Assembly: GCF_016428915.1 (NCBI RefSeq)
Contig: NZ_JAELTP010000015.1
Location: 1 to 64,000, forward strand
DNA: 64,000 nt
Source of the DNA: Pandoraea sp. ASV26
Lineage (GTDB): Bacteria; Pseudomonadota; Gammaproteobacteria; Burkholderiales; Burkholderiaceae
Reading direction: 5' to 3'
The number at the start of each line of letters is the position of its first letter. Position 1 is the stretch's first letter. The notes below the pieces were generated by a model. It made no database searches, had not been told where the DNA came from, and saw only the letters and a list, made by a program, of their open reading frames with translations. Shown piece by piece: positions 38,744-46,939 of the stretch. The translations under genes and the position numbers were made by a program.

Positions 38744-39519
38744 CAATGGCCTCCTGCACCGAGATACGCTTCAATCACCGCCGGATTCTTCTGCACATCC
38801 TGCGGCAAACCTTCGGCAATCACCTTGCCGTAATCGAGCACCGTCATGCGGTTGCACAAGCCCATCACCAGCTTCACGTCGTGCTCGATGAGCAGGATCG
38901 TGCGGCCGTCGCTCCGGATCTTGTCGAGCAACCCGCGCAACTCGACCTTCTCGGTCGCGTTCATGCCGGCCGCCGGCTCGTCGAGCGCGAGCAGCTTCGG
39001 ATCGGTCGCCAGCGCGCGCGCAATCTCCAGACGGCGCTGGTGGCCGTACGAGAGGTTCGCCGCCGTGTAGTTGGCGTACTTCGCCACCCCCACGTACTCG
39101 AGCAGTTCCATCGCGCGTTCGCGGATGGCGCGCTCTTCGGCCTTCGCGCCCGGATACCGGACGATGGCCCCGATCACGCCCATCTTCGTACGCACGTGGC
39201 GTCCGACCATCACGTTCTCGACGACCGTCATGCCGCCGAACAGGCGAATGTTCTGGAACGTACGTGCAATGCCCGCGCGCGCCACTTCATGTACGGCAGT
39301 CGGCTTGTAGCTGGTGCCGTCGAGGGTGAACTCGCCGGAATCGGGCGTGTAGAGCCCGGTGATCACGTTAAAGAAAGTGGTCTTGCCCGCACCGTTCGGG
39401 CCGATCAGCCCGTAGATCTGCCCCGGCTTGATCTCCAGCCCCACGTCGGTGAGGGCTTGCAGACCGCCGAAGCGTTTGTTCACGCCCTTTACGGACAGAA
39501 GAATTTGTTCGCTCGTCAT
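38743..39519 (-). CDS. livG: Branched-chain amino-acid ABC transporter ATP-binding protein LivG
   Basis: This is the first ATPase subunit of the importer, 258 residues. Walker A GPNGAGKTT, signature LSYGHQRRLEIARALA and Walker B LLALDEPAAGMN are intact. The last motif, with AAGMN, is characteristic of LivG. It lies 18 bp after livM with GGGAG ahead of the ATG. Confidence 0.96.
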   Translation of the reverse strand: MTSEQILLSVKGVNKRFGGLQALTDVGLEIKPGQIYGLIGPNGAGKTTFFNVITGLYTPDSGEFTLDGTSYKPTAVHEVARAGIARTFQNIRLFGGMTVVENVMVGRHVRTKMGVIGAIVRYPGAKAEERAIRERAMELLEYVGVAKYANYTAANLSYGHQRRLEIARALATDPKLLALDEPAAGMNATEKVELRGLLDKIRSDGRTILLIEHDVKLVMGLCNRMTVLDYGKVIAEGLPQDVQKNPAVIEAYLGAGGH

Positions 39520-39537
39520 CAGTTCATCTCCCTCGGC

Positions 39538-40671
39538 TTACAGTGTCCGCTCTTCTGGACGCGGCGACGGCCACAGGCCGGCCGGACGGTACAGCATGAT
39601 CAGAATCATGGCCAGACCGTACAGCAACTGCCGGATCACTTCGGGATCGACGATGACGCTGCCGAACAACTTCATCTGCAACGGGCCCATGGTCGAGCGC
39701 AGAATCTCGGGGAACGCCGAGAGCAGCACACCGCCCAGAATCACGCCCGGAATGTGCCCCATACCGCCGAGCACCACCATCGAGAGCACGACGATCGACT
39801 CCCAGAAGGTGAACGACTCGGGCGAGACGAAGCCCTGGAACGCCGAGAACATGCCCCCGGCCACGCCGCCGAACGACGCACCCATGGCAAACGCGAGCAG
39901 CTTGATGTTGCGCGTGTTGATACCCATCGCCTTGGCGGCGACTTCGTCTTCACGAATGGCCACCCAGGCGCGTCCGATGCGCGAGTGCTGCAAGCGCACG
40001 CAGATGAACGCGATGAGCAACGCCAGGAACACGAACAGGTAGTAGTACATGTACACCGAGTTGACCTGGATCCCGAAGAAGGTGTGCGCCTTCGAGAAGT
40101 CGAAGCCGAACAGCGACGCGGGCTGGATACCGGTGATCCCCTTCGGGCCATTGGTGATGTTCACCGGCCGGTCGAGGTTGTTCATGAAGATACGAATGAT
40201 CTCGCCGAAGCCCAGCGTCACGATGGCCAGGTAGTCACCGCGAAGACGCAGCGTCGGCGCGCCCAGCAAGATGCCGAATATCGCCGCGACCGCCGCCCCG
40301 ATCGGTATCGTGAACCACACCGGCACATGCAGTCCGCCGGGGAACATATGCGCGATCCACTCGAACTGTAACGTGAGGTGAGGCGAGCTGAGGAACGCCG
40401 TGACGTACGCGCCCACCGCATAGAACGCGATGTAGCCCAAATCGAGCAGGCCGGCGAAGCCCACCACGATATTCAGGCCCAGCGCGAGCATGATGTAGAG
40501 CAGCGCGAAGTCGAGCACGCGCACCCAGTAGTTGCCGCCGGCGTAGCCCACGAGCACGGGGGCGACGATGGCGCCGATCAGGAAGATCGCAAGACCCCGA
40601 TAGGCCTTGCGGGTGGCCGCCGCCGCAGAGATCTGCGTGGGAGCGGCAGTGGTTTGCACGGGTTGATTCAT
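39538..40671 (-). CDS. livM: Branched-chain amino-acid ABC transporter permease LivM
   Basis: This 377-residue inner-membrane permease has about ten hydrophobic segments. ALGLNIVVGFAGLLDLGYIAFYAVG is the family core (residues about 65-90), and the loop AWVAIREDEVAAKAMGIN docks to the ATPases. The C-terminus ends with the IMLYRPAGLWPS segment usual for LivM. It is third in the livJ-H-M-G-F operon, 18 bp after livH. Confidence 0.96.
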   Translation of the reverse strand: MNQPVQTTAAPTQISAAAATRKAYRGLAIFLIGAIVAPVLVGYAGGNYWVRVLDFALLYIMLALGLNIVVGFAGLLDLGYIAFYAVGAYVTAFLSSPHLTLQFEWIAHMFPGGLHVPVWFTIPIGAAVAAIFGILLGAPTLRLRGDYLAIVTLGFGEIIRIFMNNLDRPVNITNGPKGITGIQPASLFGFDFSKAHTFFGIQVNSVYMYYYLFVFLALLIAFICVRLQHSRIGRAWVAIREDEVAAKAMGINTRNIKLLAFAMGASFGGVAGGMFSAFQGFVSPESFTFWESIVVLSMVVLGGMGHIPGVILGGVLLSAFPEILRSTMGPLQMKLFGSVIVDPEVIRQLLYGLAMILIMLYRPAGLWPSPRPEERTL

Positions 40672-40689
40672 AGTGTGGACCCTCCCCGC

Positions 40690-41640
40690 TTATGCACGAT
40701 CGGCCACGCGTTCGCCGAGCAGACCGCTCGGACGGAACACCAGCACGATGATCAGAACGATGAAAGCGAACACGTCCTGATAGTTGCTACCGAATACCCC
40801 ACCGGTCAGATCCCCGATGTAACCGGCACCCAGCGCTTCGATCAGACCGAGCAGCACGCCGCCGACCATGGCGCCTTGCAGATTGCCGATACCGCCGAGC
40901 ACCGCTGCGGTGAATGCTTTCATCCCGGGAATGAAGCCCATGTAGAAGTGGGCGTTACCGTAGTTCGAAGCCATCATCACCCCGGCGAGTGCGGCGAGGG
41001 CGCCGCCCAGCGCAAACGTGGCCGAGATCACGAAGTTGGGATTCACGCCCATGAGACCGGCGACGTTGCGGTTCTCCGCCGTCGCGCGCATGGCGCGCCC
41101 CAATTTGGTGCGATTGACCAGCTGCGTGAGGCCGAACATCACGAGGAACGCGACGACCACGATCACGATCCCGGTGCCATTGGTCACGGCGCCCGGATGC
41201 TCACCGCGTTGCGGGATGATCGTCATGGCGTCGGTGGGCAGCAGTTGCGGGAACGAGAGCGGGTTGCGCGACCAGATCAGCATGGCGATCGTCTGCAACA
41301 GCAGCGACACGCCGATGGCCGTGATCAGCGGCGCCAGACGCGGCGCATTGCGCAGCGGCCGGTATGCCACGCGCTCGATCACGAAGTTGACCAGGGCGCA
41401 CGTGGGCATACAGACGAGCGTGGCAATGGCCAGCATGAGCGCCGGATGCATGTCCGGCGCGACCTTCAACAACAGGTTGATGGTGGACAACGCGACCATC
41501 GCGCCGATCATCATCACGTCGGCGTGGGCAAAGTTGATGATGCCCAGAATGCCGTAGACCATCGTATAGCCCAGCGCAATGATCGCGTACACGCTACCAA
41601 GCACGAGGCCGTTCAAGATTTGTTGGATAAAGATATCCAT
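40690..41640 (-). CDS. livH: Branched-chain amino-acid ABC transporter permease LivH
   Basis: This 316-residue permease pairs with LivM. It opens with QQILNGLVLGSVYAIIALGYTMVYGI, the LivH hallmark, and includes the docking loop MRATAENRNVAGLMGVN. AAGGAG lies 8 nt before the start. It follows livJ after 212 bp, across an intrinsic terminator that probably lowers its expression relative to the binding protein. Confidence 0.96.
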   Translation of the reverse strand: MDIFIQQILNGLVLGSVYAIIALGYTMVYGILGIINFAHADVMMIGAMVALSTINLLLKVAPDMHPALMLAIATLVCMPTCALVNFVIERVAYRPLRNAPRLAPLITAIGVSLLLQTIAMLIWSRNPLSFPQLLPTDAMTIIPQRGEHPGAVTNGTGIVIVVVAFLVMFGLTQLVNRTKLGRAMRATAENRNVAGLMGVNPNFVISATFALGGALAALAGVMMASNYGNAHFYMGFIPGMKAFTAAVLGGIGNLQGAMVGGVLLGLIEALGAGYIGDLTGGVFGSNYQDVFAFIVLIIVLVFRPSGLLGERVADRA

Positions 41641-41796
41641 GAAGCTAACTCCTTGTCCCGAAAACGGGCTCTCGACACGCTTGCCCGATAGGGCTCGCGG
41701 GGGGGCCGAGAGAACTGCGGGTAATAGGGTGTAATCCTGTGTCAGGAGGGGGGGCCGTGCCCGTCATGCAGGCACGGCATCTTTCCGCAGATAAAG

Positions 41797-41833
41797 AAAC
41801 GGCACCGAACGGGTAGGCAGCGGTGCCGTTTCA
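41797..41833 (-). terminator. Intrinsic terminator between livJ and livH
   Basis: On the minus strand a 12-bp stem GAAACGGCACCG / CGGTGCCGTTTC with a 13-nt loop leads into TTTATC. It lies 20 bp beyond the livJ stop and is expected to be partly read through. Confidence 0.8.
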
Positions 41834-41852
41834 TGGCGCAAGCGCCCGAGAG

Positions 41853-43061
41853 TTACATCTTCACCACGTCGAGCACGCTCTTCTTCTTGTCCTTGTAGTT
41901 GTAGAGCGTGATCACCGGCTCCTTCATGTCGCCCTTGCTGTCGAAGGCGATGTGACCGATAACACCCTTGTAGTCGGTCGCCGGCATGGCGGCCAGAATC
42001 TTCGCCGGGTCGGTCGAGTTGGCGCGCTTCATGGCGTCGATGATCACATTGACAGCGTCATACGTGAACGGGGCGTAGATCTGGATCGGCTGGTTGAAAC
42101 GAGCTTCGTAGCGCTTCGAGAAGTCGCCGCCGCCCTCCATCTTCGACAGCGCCATGCCCGCTTCCGAGCAGACGATGTTGTCGATGGCGTCGCCAGCCAG
42201 TTCGGCCACCTTGTCGGTACACACGCCGTCGCCGGCCAGCACCTTGGCACCGATACCCAGTTCCTTCGACTGCTTGGCGAACGGGCCGCCGGTCGCATCC
42301 ATACCGCCGTACATGATGATGTCCGGACGCTCACCCTTGATCTTCGTCAGAATGGCGCGGAAGTCCGTGGCCTTGTCGTTGGTCGCATCGTGCGAGAGCA
42401 CCTTCAGGCCGTTGGCCTTGGCGGTCTTCTCGAACTCGTCGGCCAAGCCCTTGCCGTAGGCCGTCGCGTCGTCGACGATGGCCACCGACTTGGCACCCAG
42501 CGCCTTGGTGGCGTAGTTGGCCAGTGCCGGACCCTGCTGAGCGTCCGTTGCCACCACACGATAGGCGGTCTTGAAGCCTTGCTGCGTGTAAGCCGGGTTG
42601 GTTGCCGACGGCGAGATCTGCACGATACCCGCATCGCTATAGATCTTCGACGCCGGGATCGTCGTACCGGAATTCAAGTGGCCCACCACGGCAACGACCT
42701 TCTCGTCGACGAGCTTCTGGGCAACCTGGGTTGCGGTCTTCGGATCGGCCGCGTCATCTTCGGCCACCAGTTCCAGTTTGACCGGCTTGCCGTCGATCAC
42801 CAGACCCGCCTTGTTGGCTTCCTCAACGGCCATGCGTGCACCGTTTTCGTTATCTTTGCCCAGGTGAGCGATTTGGCCCGTCAACGGTGCAACGTGACCA
42901 ATCTTGATTACAACCGCATCACCGCCCCCGCTGGCGGCTGTCGTCGCGGCAGGTGCAGAAGCGGCACCCGAATCGGCCTGCTTTTCTTCCTTCTGACCGC
43001 ATGCCGCCAGCAGCGTCACTGCGGCGACTACGGGCAGTACCTTCGCGAACTTGAGTTGCAT
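41853..43061 (-). CDS. livJ: Branched-chain amino-acid substrate-binding lipoprotein LivJ/K
   Basis: This 402-residue periplasmic binding protein of the Leu/Ile/Val type delivers substrate to LivHM. The signal peptide ends in a lipobox (TLLAACGQK), so the protein is probably membrane-anchored. A Ser/Ala linker precedes the Peripla_BP domain (VVIKIGHVAPLTGQIAHLGKDNENG). ATG 43061 has AGGAG 8 nt upstream; the frame is open to 43190 but without such a site. A long upstream region with several palindromes suggests strong regulation. Confidence 0.95.
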   Translation of the reverse strand: MQLKFAKVLPVVAAVTLLAACGQKEEKQADSGAASAPAATTAASGGGDAVVIKIGHVAPLTGQIAHLGKDNENGARMAVEEANKAGLVIDGKPVKLELVAEDDAADPKTATQVAQKLVDEKVVAVVGHLNSGTTIPASKIYSDAGIVQISPSATNPAYTQQGFKTAYRVVATDAQQGPALANYATKALGAKSVAIVDDATAYGKGLADEFEKTAKANGLKVLSHDATNDKATDFRAILTKIKGERPDIIMYGGMDATGGPFAKQSKELGIGAKVLAGDGVCTDKVAELAGDAIDNIVCSEAGMALSKMEGGGDFSKRYEARFNQPIQIYAPFTYDAVNVIIDAMKRANSTDPAKILAAMPATDYKGVIGHIAFDSKGDMKEPVITLYNYKDKKKSVLDVVKM

Positions 43062-43302
43062 TTGATTATCTCCTGATTGTCGGCGGTTTAATAACGCCAA
43101 AAACGCCAATTCGATGTTTCGTATGCGAAACGCGCGCATTGTAACTCCATTCTTTGCGGCTGCGATGCCCGCCGCCACAGGGTTTTCCATAATGGAGGCC
43201 TAAGGTTTTATACCAACTTGTGCAACCCTAACTTTTCAAAAGCGCAACCCCAGATTTGTTAAATGTTTTACGCACCCGCGCGCACCGGCCCGGGCGGCCT
43301 CA

Positions 43303-43321
43303 TGGTGCAACCAATGCACCA
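43303..43321 (-). promoter_or_regulatory. Palindrome TGGTGCA-N5-TGCACCA, possible sigma-54 promoter or operator
   Basis: Perfect 7-bp arms lie 242 bp upstream of livJ. Read leftward, TGG-N10-TTGCA-type spacing (GG and GC 10 nt apart) also fits a sigma-54 -24/-12 element with a weak -24 half. Either reading would connect the liv genes to a regulator; I cannot choose between them. Confidence 0.4.
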
Positions 43322-43346
43322 TTTATGGGCTTGAACACCACAACAA

Positions 43347-43363
43347 GCTAATAAGCAATTAGC
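43347..43363. promoter_or_regulatory. Inverted repeat GCTAAT-N5-ATTAGC (site 1 of 3)
   Basis: Perfect 6-bp arms. This is the livJ-proximal member of three CTAAT/ATTAG inverted repeats within 130 bp. Confidence 0.5.
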
Positions 43364-43388
43364 GTGCCTACCCCAATTTGAGCATTCC

Positions 43389-43420
43389 ATCTAATTAAGT
43401 GAGCGTATAAATAATTAGAT
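43389..43420. promoter_or_regulatory. Inverted repeat ATCTAATTA-N14-TAATTAGAT (site 2 of 3)
   Basis: Perfect 9-bp arms, centred about 50 bp from site 1. Confidence 0.55.
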
Positions 43421-43449
43421 TAAAGAATGCCGGAAGTTATTCATTCGTT

Positions 43450-43473
43450 CTAATTCTTTATTCGTTGAATTAG
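43450..43473. promoter_or_regulatory. Inverted repeat CTAATTC-N10-GAATTAG (site 3 of 3)
   Basis: Perfect 7-bp arms, centred about 57 bp from site 2. Confidence 0.5.
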
Positions 43474-43689
43474 TCATTGATGCAATAGGTTTTGCCTGAT
43501 GAGACGTTAAAAGACACGTCATCGGCGGCGCGGGACTTTTGCAGAATGTATGCGAGCGATGCGAAAACGCCGCAACCGGATTCCCGACAAGGAAATGGCT
43601 TGCGAAGCGCTGAGATGCCGGGCGCGCCCAGACGGCCTGAGGCCGGGCGTCGACGGAGGTTGCCTGCGCAGGAGGAGGGAGCGAGAGGG

Positions 43690-43728
43690 GATAAAAAAAC
43701 CGGGGCCGCATGGCGCGACACCCGGTTT
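43690..43728 (-). terminator. Intrinsic terminator of the fkpB-ispH unit
   Basis: On the minus strand an 8-bp stem AAACCGGG / CCCGGTTT encloses a 16-nt loop and continues into a T-rich tail (TTTTAT). It lies 53 bp past the ispH stop. Confidence 0.8.
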
Positions 43729-43781
43729 GGCGGCCATGCGGCGTTGCCGCTGACCGTTCAGTCTGGTTGCGTGGACGGCGC

Positions 43782-44756
43782 TTAGCCGGCGGCCGCCTGC
43801 ATGAGGCCCTTGGGCAGCGGGAAGGCGATGTTTTCTTCCACGCCATCGAGCACCTTGACCTGGTTGACGCCAAGTTCGCGCAAACGCGAGACGATCGACT
43901 GTGCCAGCACTTCCGGTGCCGATGCCCCTGCCGTCACGCCAATCCGGCGCTTACCGTTGAACCACTCCGGCTTGAGCTGATCGGGCGAGTCGACCATATA
44001 GGCGGGCACGCCCATTTTCTCGGCCACTTCGCGCAGACGGTTCGAATTGGAGCTGTTCGGGCTGCCGACCACCACGACCACGTCGCACTGCGGTGCCATG
44101 AACTTCACCGCGTCCTGACGATTCTGCGTCGCGTAGCAGATGTCCTGCTTCTTCGGCTCGGTGATCAACGGGAAACGCTTCTTGAGCGCGTTGATGACCT
44201 CGGCGGCGTCGTCGACGGACAGCGTCGTCTGCGTGACGTACGCGAGCTTGTCCTCATTCGCCACTTGCAGCGCCAGCACGTCCTCGATCGTCTCGACAAG
44301 GAACATGCCCTCGCCGGACTGGCCCATCGTGCCTTCCACTTCCGGGTGGCCCTTGTGACCGATCATGATGATCTCGAGCCCCTGGCTGCGCATCTTCGCG
44401 ACCTCGACGTGCACCTTCGTGACAAGCGGGCAAGTGGCGTCGAAGATTCGCAAACCGCGCGCTTCGGCTTCGGCACGCACAGCTTGCGATACGCCGTGTG
44501 CGCTGAAGATCAGCGTGTTGCCCGAGGGCACATCCGTCAGTTCTTCGACGAAAATCGCGCCCTTCTTGCGCAGGTTCTCGACAACATACGCGTTGTGCAC
44601 GATCTCGTGGCGCACGTAGATCGGCGCGCCATACATCGTGAGCGCGCGCTCGACGATCTCGATAGCACGGTCAACACCCGCACAAAAGCCACGTGGTTGA
44701 GCCAGCAGGATTTCCGCATCCGACAACGTCGGTGCTACGACTTGGGTGGCGCTCAT
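43782..44756 (-). CDS. ispH: 4-hydroxy-3-methylbut-2-enyl diphosphate reductase
   Basis: This is the last enzyme of the MEP isoprenoid pathway; it makes IPP and DMAPP with a 4Fe-4S cluster. Its 324 residues are typical. Cluster Cys are Cys25 ([11 protein letters not shown]), Cys109 ([11 protein letters not shown]) and Cys207 ([11 protein letters not shown]); the catalytic Glu segment [10 protein letters not shown] and GVTAGASAP are present. It lies 8 bp after fkpB, the same neighbour as in E. coli, and its ribosome-binding site (AGGAA) overlaps the fkpB end. Confidence 0.97.
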   Translation of the reverse strand: MSATQVVAPTLSDAEILLAQPRGFCAGVDRAIEIVERALTMYGAPIYVRHEIVHNAYVVENLRKKGAIFVEELTDVPSGNTLIFSAHGVSQAVRAEAEARGLRIFDATCPLVTKVHVEVAKMRSQGLEIIMIGHKGHPEVEGTMGQSGEGMFLVETIEDVLALQVANEDKLAYVTQTTLSVDDAAEVINALKKRFPLITEPKKQDICYATQNRQDAVKFMAPQCDVVVVVGSPNSSNSNRLREVAEKMGVPAYMVDSPDQLKPEWFNGKRRIGVTAGASAPEVLAQSIVSRLRELGVNQVKVLDGVEENIAFPLPKGLMQAAAG

Positions 44757-44764
44757 TTCGATTC

Positions 44765-45220
44765 CTACAGAATGCCGATAATCTGAACTTCGAACACGAT
44801 CGGCTGGCCGGCCAGCGGATGGTTGAAGTCGAACAATGCCCAGCCGTCGCCCAGTTCGCGCAGGATGCCCGCATAGCGGCCACCACTCGGCGCGTTGAAC
44901 TCGACCAGATCGCCAACGCTATATTCTTCGCCAAAGTTGCTGTTTTCCTGCAACGTCTTCATCGAAACGCGTTGCAGCAGTTCCGGATTGCGCGGGCCGA
45001 AGGCCTGCTCGGGCGCCAGATCGATCCGGCGCCGCTCCCCCACCGACATCCCCAACAGCGCCTGCTCCAGCGTGGGCGCCATCTGGCCGCCGCCGAGCTG
45101 CAACGTCGCCGGTGTGCCTTCAAAGGTGTTGACAATGTCCGCACCGTCGGGCGCGGCGATTCGGTAGTGGAGCGTCAGATAGGAATCGTCTTGAACCACG
45201 GGGGTTGCAACAGAACTCAT
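44765..45220 (-). CDS. fkpB: FKBP-type peptidyl-prolyl cis-trans isomerase (SlpA/FkpB)
   Basis: This 151-residue protein is a short FKBP isomerase with the inserted flap of the SlyD/FkpB group. The closing [22 protein letters not shown] strand is diagnostic. It lacks the His-rich tail of SlyD. It is the first gene of a two-gene unit with ispH and is divergent from radC. Confidence 0.93.
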   Translation of the reverse strand: MSSVATPVVQDDSYLTLHYRIAAPDGADIVNTFEGTPATLQLGGGQMAPTLEQALLGMSVGERRRIDLAPEQAFGPRNPELLQRVSMKTLQENSNFGEEYSVGDLVEFNAPSGGRYAGILRELGDGWALFDFNHPLAGQPIVFEVQIIGIL

Positions 45221-45383
45221 GGGGGTCTCACAGCAAGGTCAAGCTATTATTGTAAATGACGACGCGTTGCGCGTCCGGCTCCCCGGCAAAGCTGCCCCGA
45301 TTTTTTCCCGTCGGCGGCAGGGTTTCTTATGAAAAGCGACGCCCGCGATCATGCGCGCGGCTGTGTGCGCTTCAGGAGTCTCC

Positions 45384-46058
45384 ATGTCCATCGCCCAATG
45401 GCCGCTTGCCGAGCGTCCCCGTGAAAAAATGCTGGCCCGTGGCGCCAATGCCCTGTCCGATGCCGAGTTGCTGGCGATTCTGCTGCGCACCGGCTCGCAC
45501 GGGCGCAATGCCGTCGATCTCGGACGCGAATTGCTCACCCGCAGCGGATCGCTCGCCCGCCTGCTCTCCATGCCCTTCGAAAGTCTGTGCCAGATACCCG
45601 GGCTGGGTCAGGCCAAATCCCTCCAGTTTCAGGCCGCGCTCGAAGTGGCGCGCCGCATGCTCGGAGAAGACATGCAGTCGGGCAGCCTGCTCGACTGCCC
45701 GACGCGGGTGCGCGACTATCTGCGCCTCACGTTGCAGGATCGCTCGCGAGAGCGCTTCGCCTGTCTGTTTCTCGACGCCGCGCACCGGCTCGTCAGCACC
45801 CGCGTGATGTTCGAGGGCACGCTCACCCAGACGTGCGCCTATCCGCGCGAAATCGTGCGCGCCGCGCTCGACGTGCACGCGGCGGCCGTCATCGTCGCGC
45901 ACAATCACCCTTCCGGCGTGCCCACGCCGAGCGCTGCCGATCTGGCACTGACCCGTCAGTTGGGCGATGCACTGGCCCTGCTCGAGATCCGTCTTCTGGA
46001 TCATTTCATCGTGGCGGGCGACAGCGTGTACTCGCTCGCCGAGAACGGCGGTTTGTGA
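45384..46058 (+). CDS. radC: RadC-family JAB/MPN-domain protein
   Basis: This 224-residue protein has an N-terminal helix-hairpin-helix part (IPGLGQAKSLQFQAALEVAR) and a C-terminal JAMM metalloprotease-like domain with HNHPSG at 173-178 and Asp186. ATG 45384 has AGGAG 6 nt upstream. Despite the old name, a DNA-repair role is not established. It stands alone, upstream of the rpmB-rpmG operon as in many proteobacteria. Confidence 0.95.
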   Translation: MSIAQWPLAERPREKMLARGANALSDAELLAILLRTGSHGRNAVDLGRELLTRSGSLARLLSMPFESLCQIPGLGQAKSLQFQAALEVARRMLGEDMQSGSLLDCPTRVRDYLRLTLQDRSRERFACLFLDAAHRLVSTRVMFEGTLTQTCAYPREIVRAALDVHAAAVIVAHNHPSGVPTPSAADLALTRQLGDALALLEIRLLDHFIVAGDSVYSLAENGGL

Positions 46059-46191
46059 CGCTTAACAACATTTGCCCAAGATTTTGGCATCCGGGTCGCG
46101 TTAGCGTAGCGCTTGCGCTATAATCCGTCCCTTCCCCGAATCTCCGACAGACGTTTCCCGCCAGGGACTCGCATCCTAATCACTGAAGCGA

Positions 46192-46221
46192 TTGATTTGT
46201 CTGGGATTTTTGTGGTATCAT
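46192..46221 (+). promoter_or_regulatory. Candidate promoter of rpmB-rpmG
   Basis: TTGATT (46192-46197) and TATCAT (46216-46221) are 18 bp apart and end 60 bp before rpmB. A consensus TATAAT (46119-46124) upstream may be a second -10 box, though its -35 is poor. Confidence 0.55.
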
Positions 46222-46280
46222 CGCGGTCTGTCTTTTCGACTCACCTTTTTTTACACAGAATTCTGGGTTAGGAGTGCTTC

Positions 46281-46514
46281 ATGGCACGCGTATGTCAAGT
46301 GACCGGGAAAGCGCCGATGGTCGGCAACAACGTTTCCCACGCCAATAACAAAACCAAGCGTCGTTTTCTCCCGAACTTGCAAAATCGCCGGTTCTGGGTT
46401 GAAAGTGAAAACCGCTTTGTTCGTCTTCGTATTTCGCGAGCTGGCCTGCGCCTGATCGACAAGAACGGCATCGACTCCGTTCTGGCAGATCTGCGTTCGC
46501 GCAACGCAGTCTAA
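46281..46514 (+). CDS. rpmB: 50S ribosomal protein L28
   Basis: This 77-residue protein begins [20 protein letters not shown], the L28 signature, and contains the [12 protein letters not shown] rRNA-binding region. GGAG precedes the start. It is followed 15 bp later by rpmG, the conserved rpmB-rpmG operon. Confidence 0.98.
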   Translation: MARVCQVTGKAPMVGNNVSHANNKTKRRFLPNLQNRRFWVESENRFVRLRISRAGLRLIDKNGIDSVLADLRSRNAV

Positions 46515-46529
46515 GTTTAGGAGCTCATC

Positions 46530-46697
46530 ATGGCAAAAGGCGCTCGCGACAAGATCAAGCTGGAATCGACCGCAGGTACGGGTCATTTCTATACGACCAC
46601 CAAGAACAAGCGTACCCATCCGGAAAAGATGGAAATCAGCAAGTTCGATCCGGTGGCTCGTAAGCACGTGCCCTACAAGGAAACCAAGATCAAATAA
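46530..46697 (+). CDS. rpmG: 50S ribosomal protein L33
   Basis: This 55-residue protein begins [20 protein letters not shown] and ends in ...[10 protein letters not shown], matching L33. TTAGGAG is at 8 nt. It lacks the CxxC pair of zinc-binding L33 paralogues, so it is the zinc-free form. A terminator follows at 46741. Confidence 0.98.
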   Translation: MAKGARDKIKLESTAGTGHFYTTTKNKRTHPEKMEISKFDPVARKHVPYKETKIK

Positions 46698-46740
46698 GAT
46701 CAATAGGTTTTCTCGTAGCAGTTCGCTGCTGCGTTCGATA

Positions 46741-46762
46741 CCCCGCCTCTGGCGGGGTTTTT
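46741..46762 (+). terminator. Intrinsic terminator of rpmB-rpmG
   Basis: A 7-bp stem CCCCGCC / GGCGGGG with a 3-nt loop ends in five T residues, 43 bp after rpmG. Confidence 0.93.
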
Positions 46763-46939
46763 CGTTTGGGCGTCCCGAAATCTGATGCCCTACGCTATGC
46801 GTAGTCACGCCAGGCACAATTTGCACGACGTGCGCATAGGGTCATGTGTCACGCGCGTATTGACTCGCTATACTGGCTCTCTTCCCATCACAAGCATCGC
46901 GCCGCCGTCGTGGCAGCGATTCGAGAGACAGCGCGTATC

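Larger units (their letters stand above)
43062..43689. other. Long regulatory gap upstream of livJ
   Basis: No supported gene lies in these roughly 630 bp. The part from about 43200 to 43480 is markedly A+T-rich and contains four inverted repeats, listed separately. The rest (43500-43690) is G+C-rich with short shadow frames only. A leftward TATAAA box lies near 43209-43214. Confidence 0.45.

Noticed and set aside
43062-43190. N-terminal extension of livJ to ATG 43190
   Set aside because: It would bury the lipoprotein signal peptide in the interior; AGGAG supports ATG 43061.
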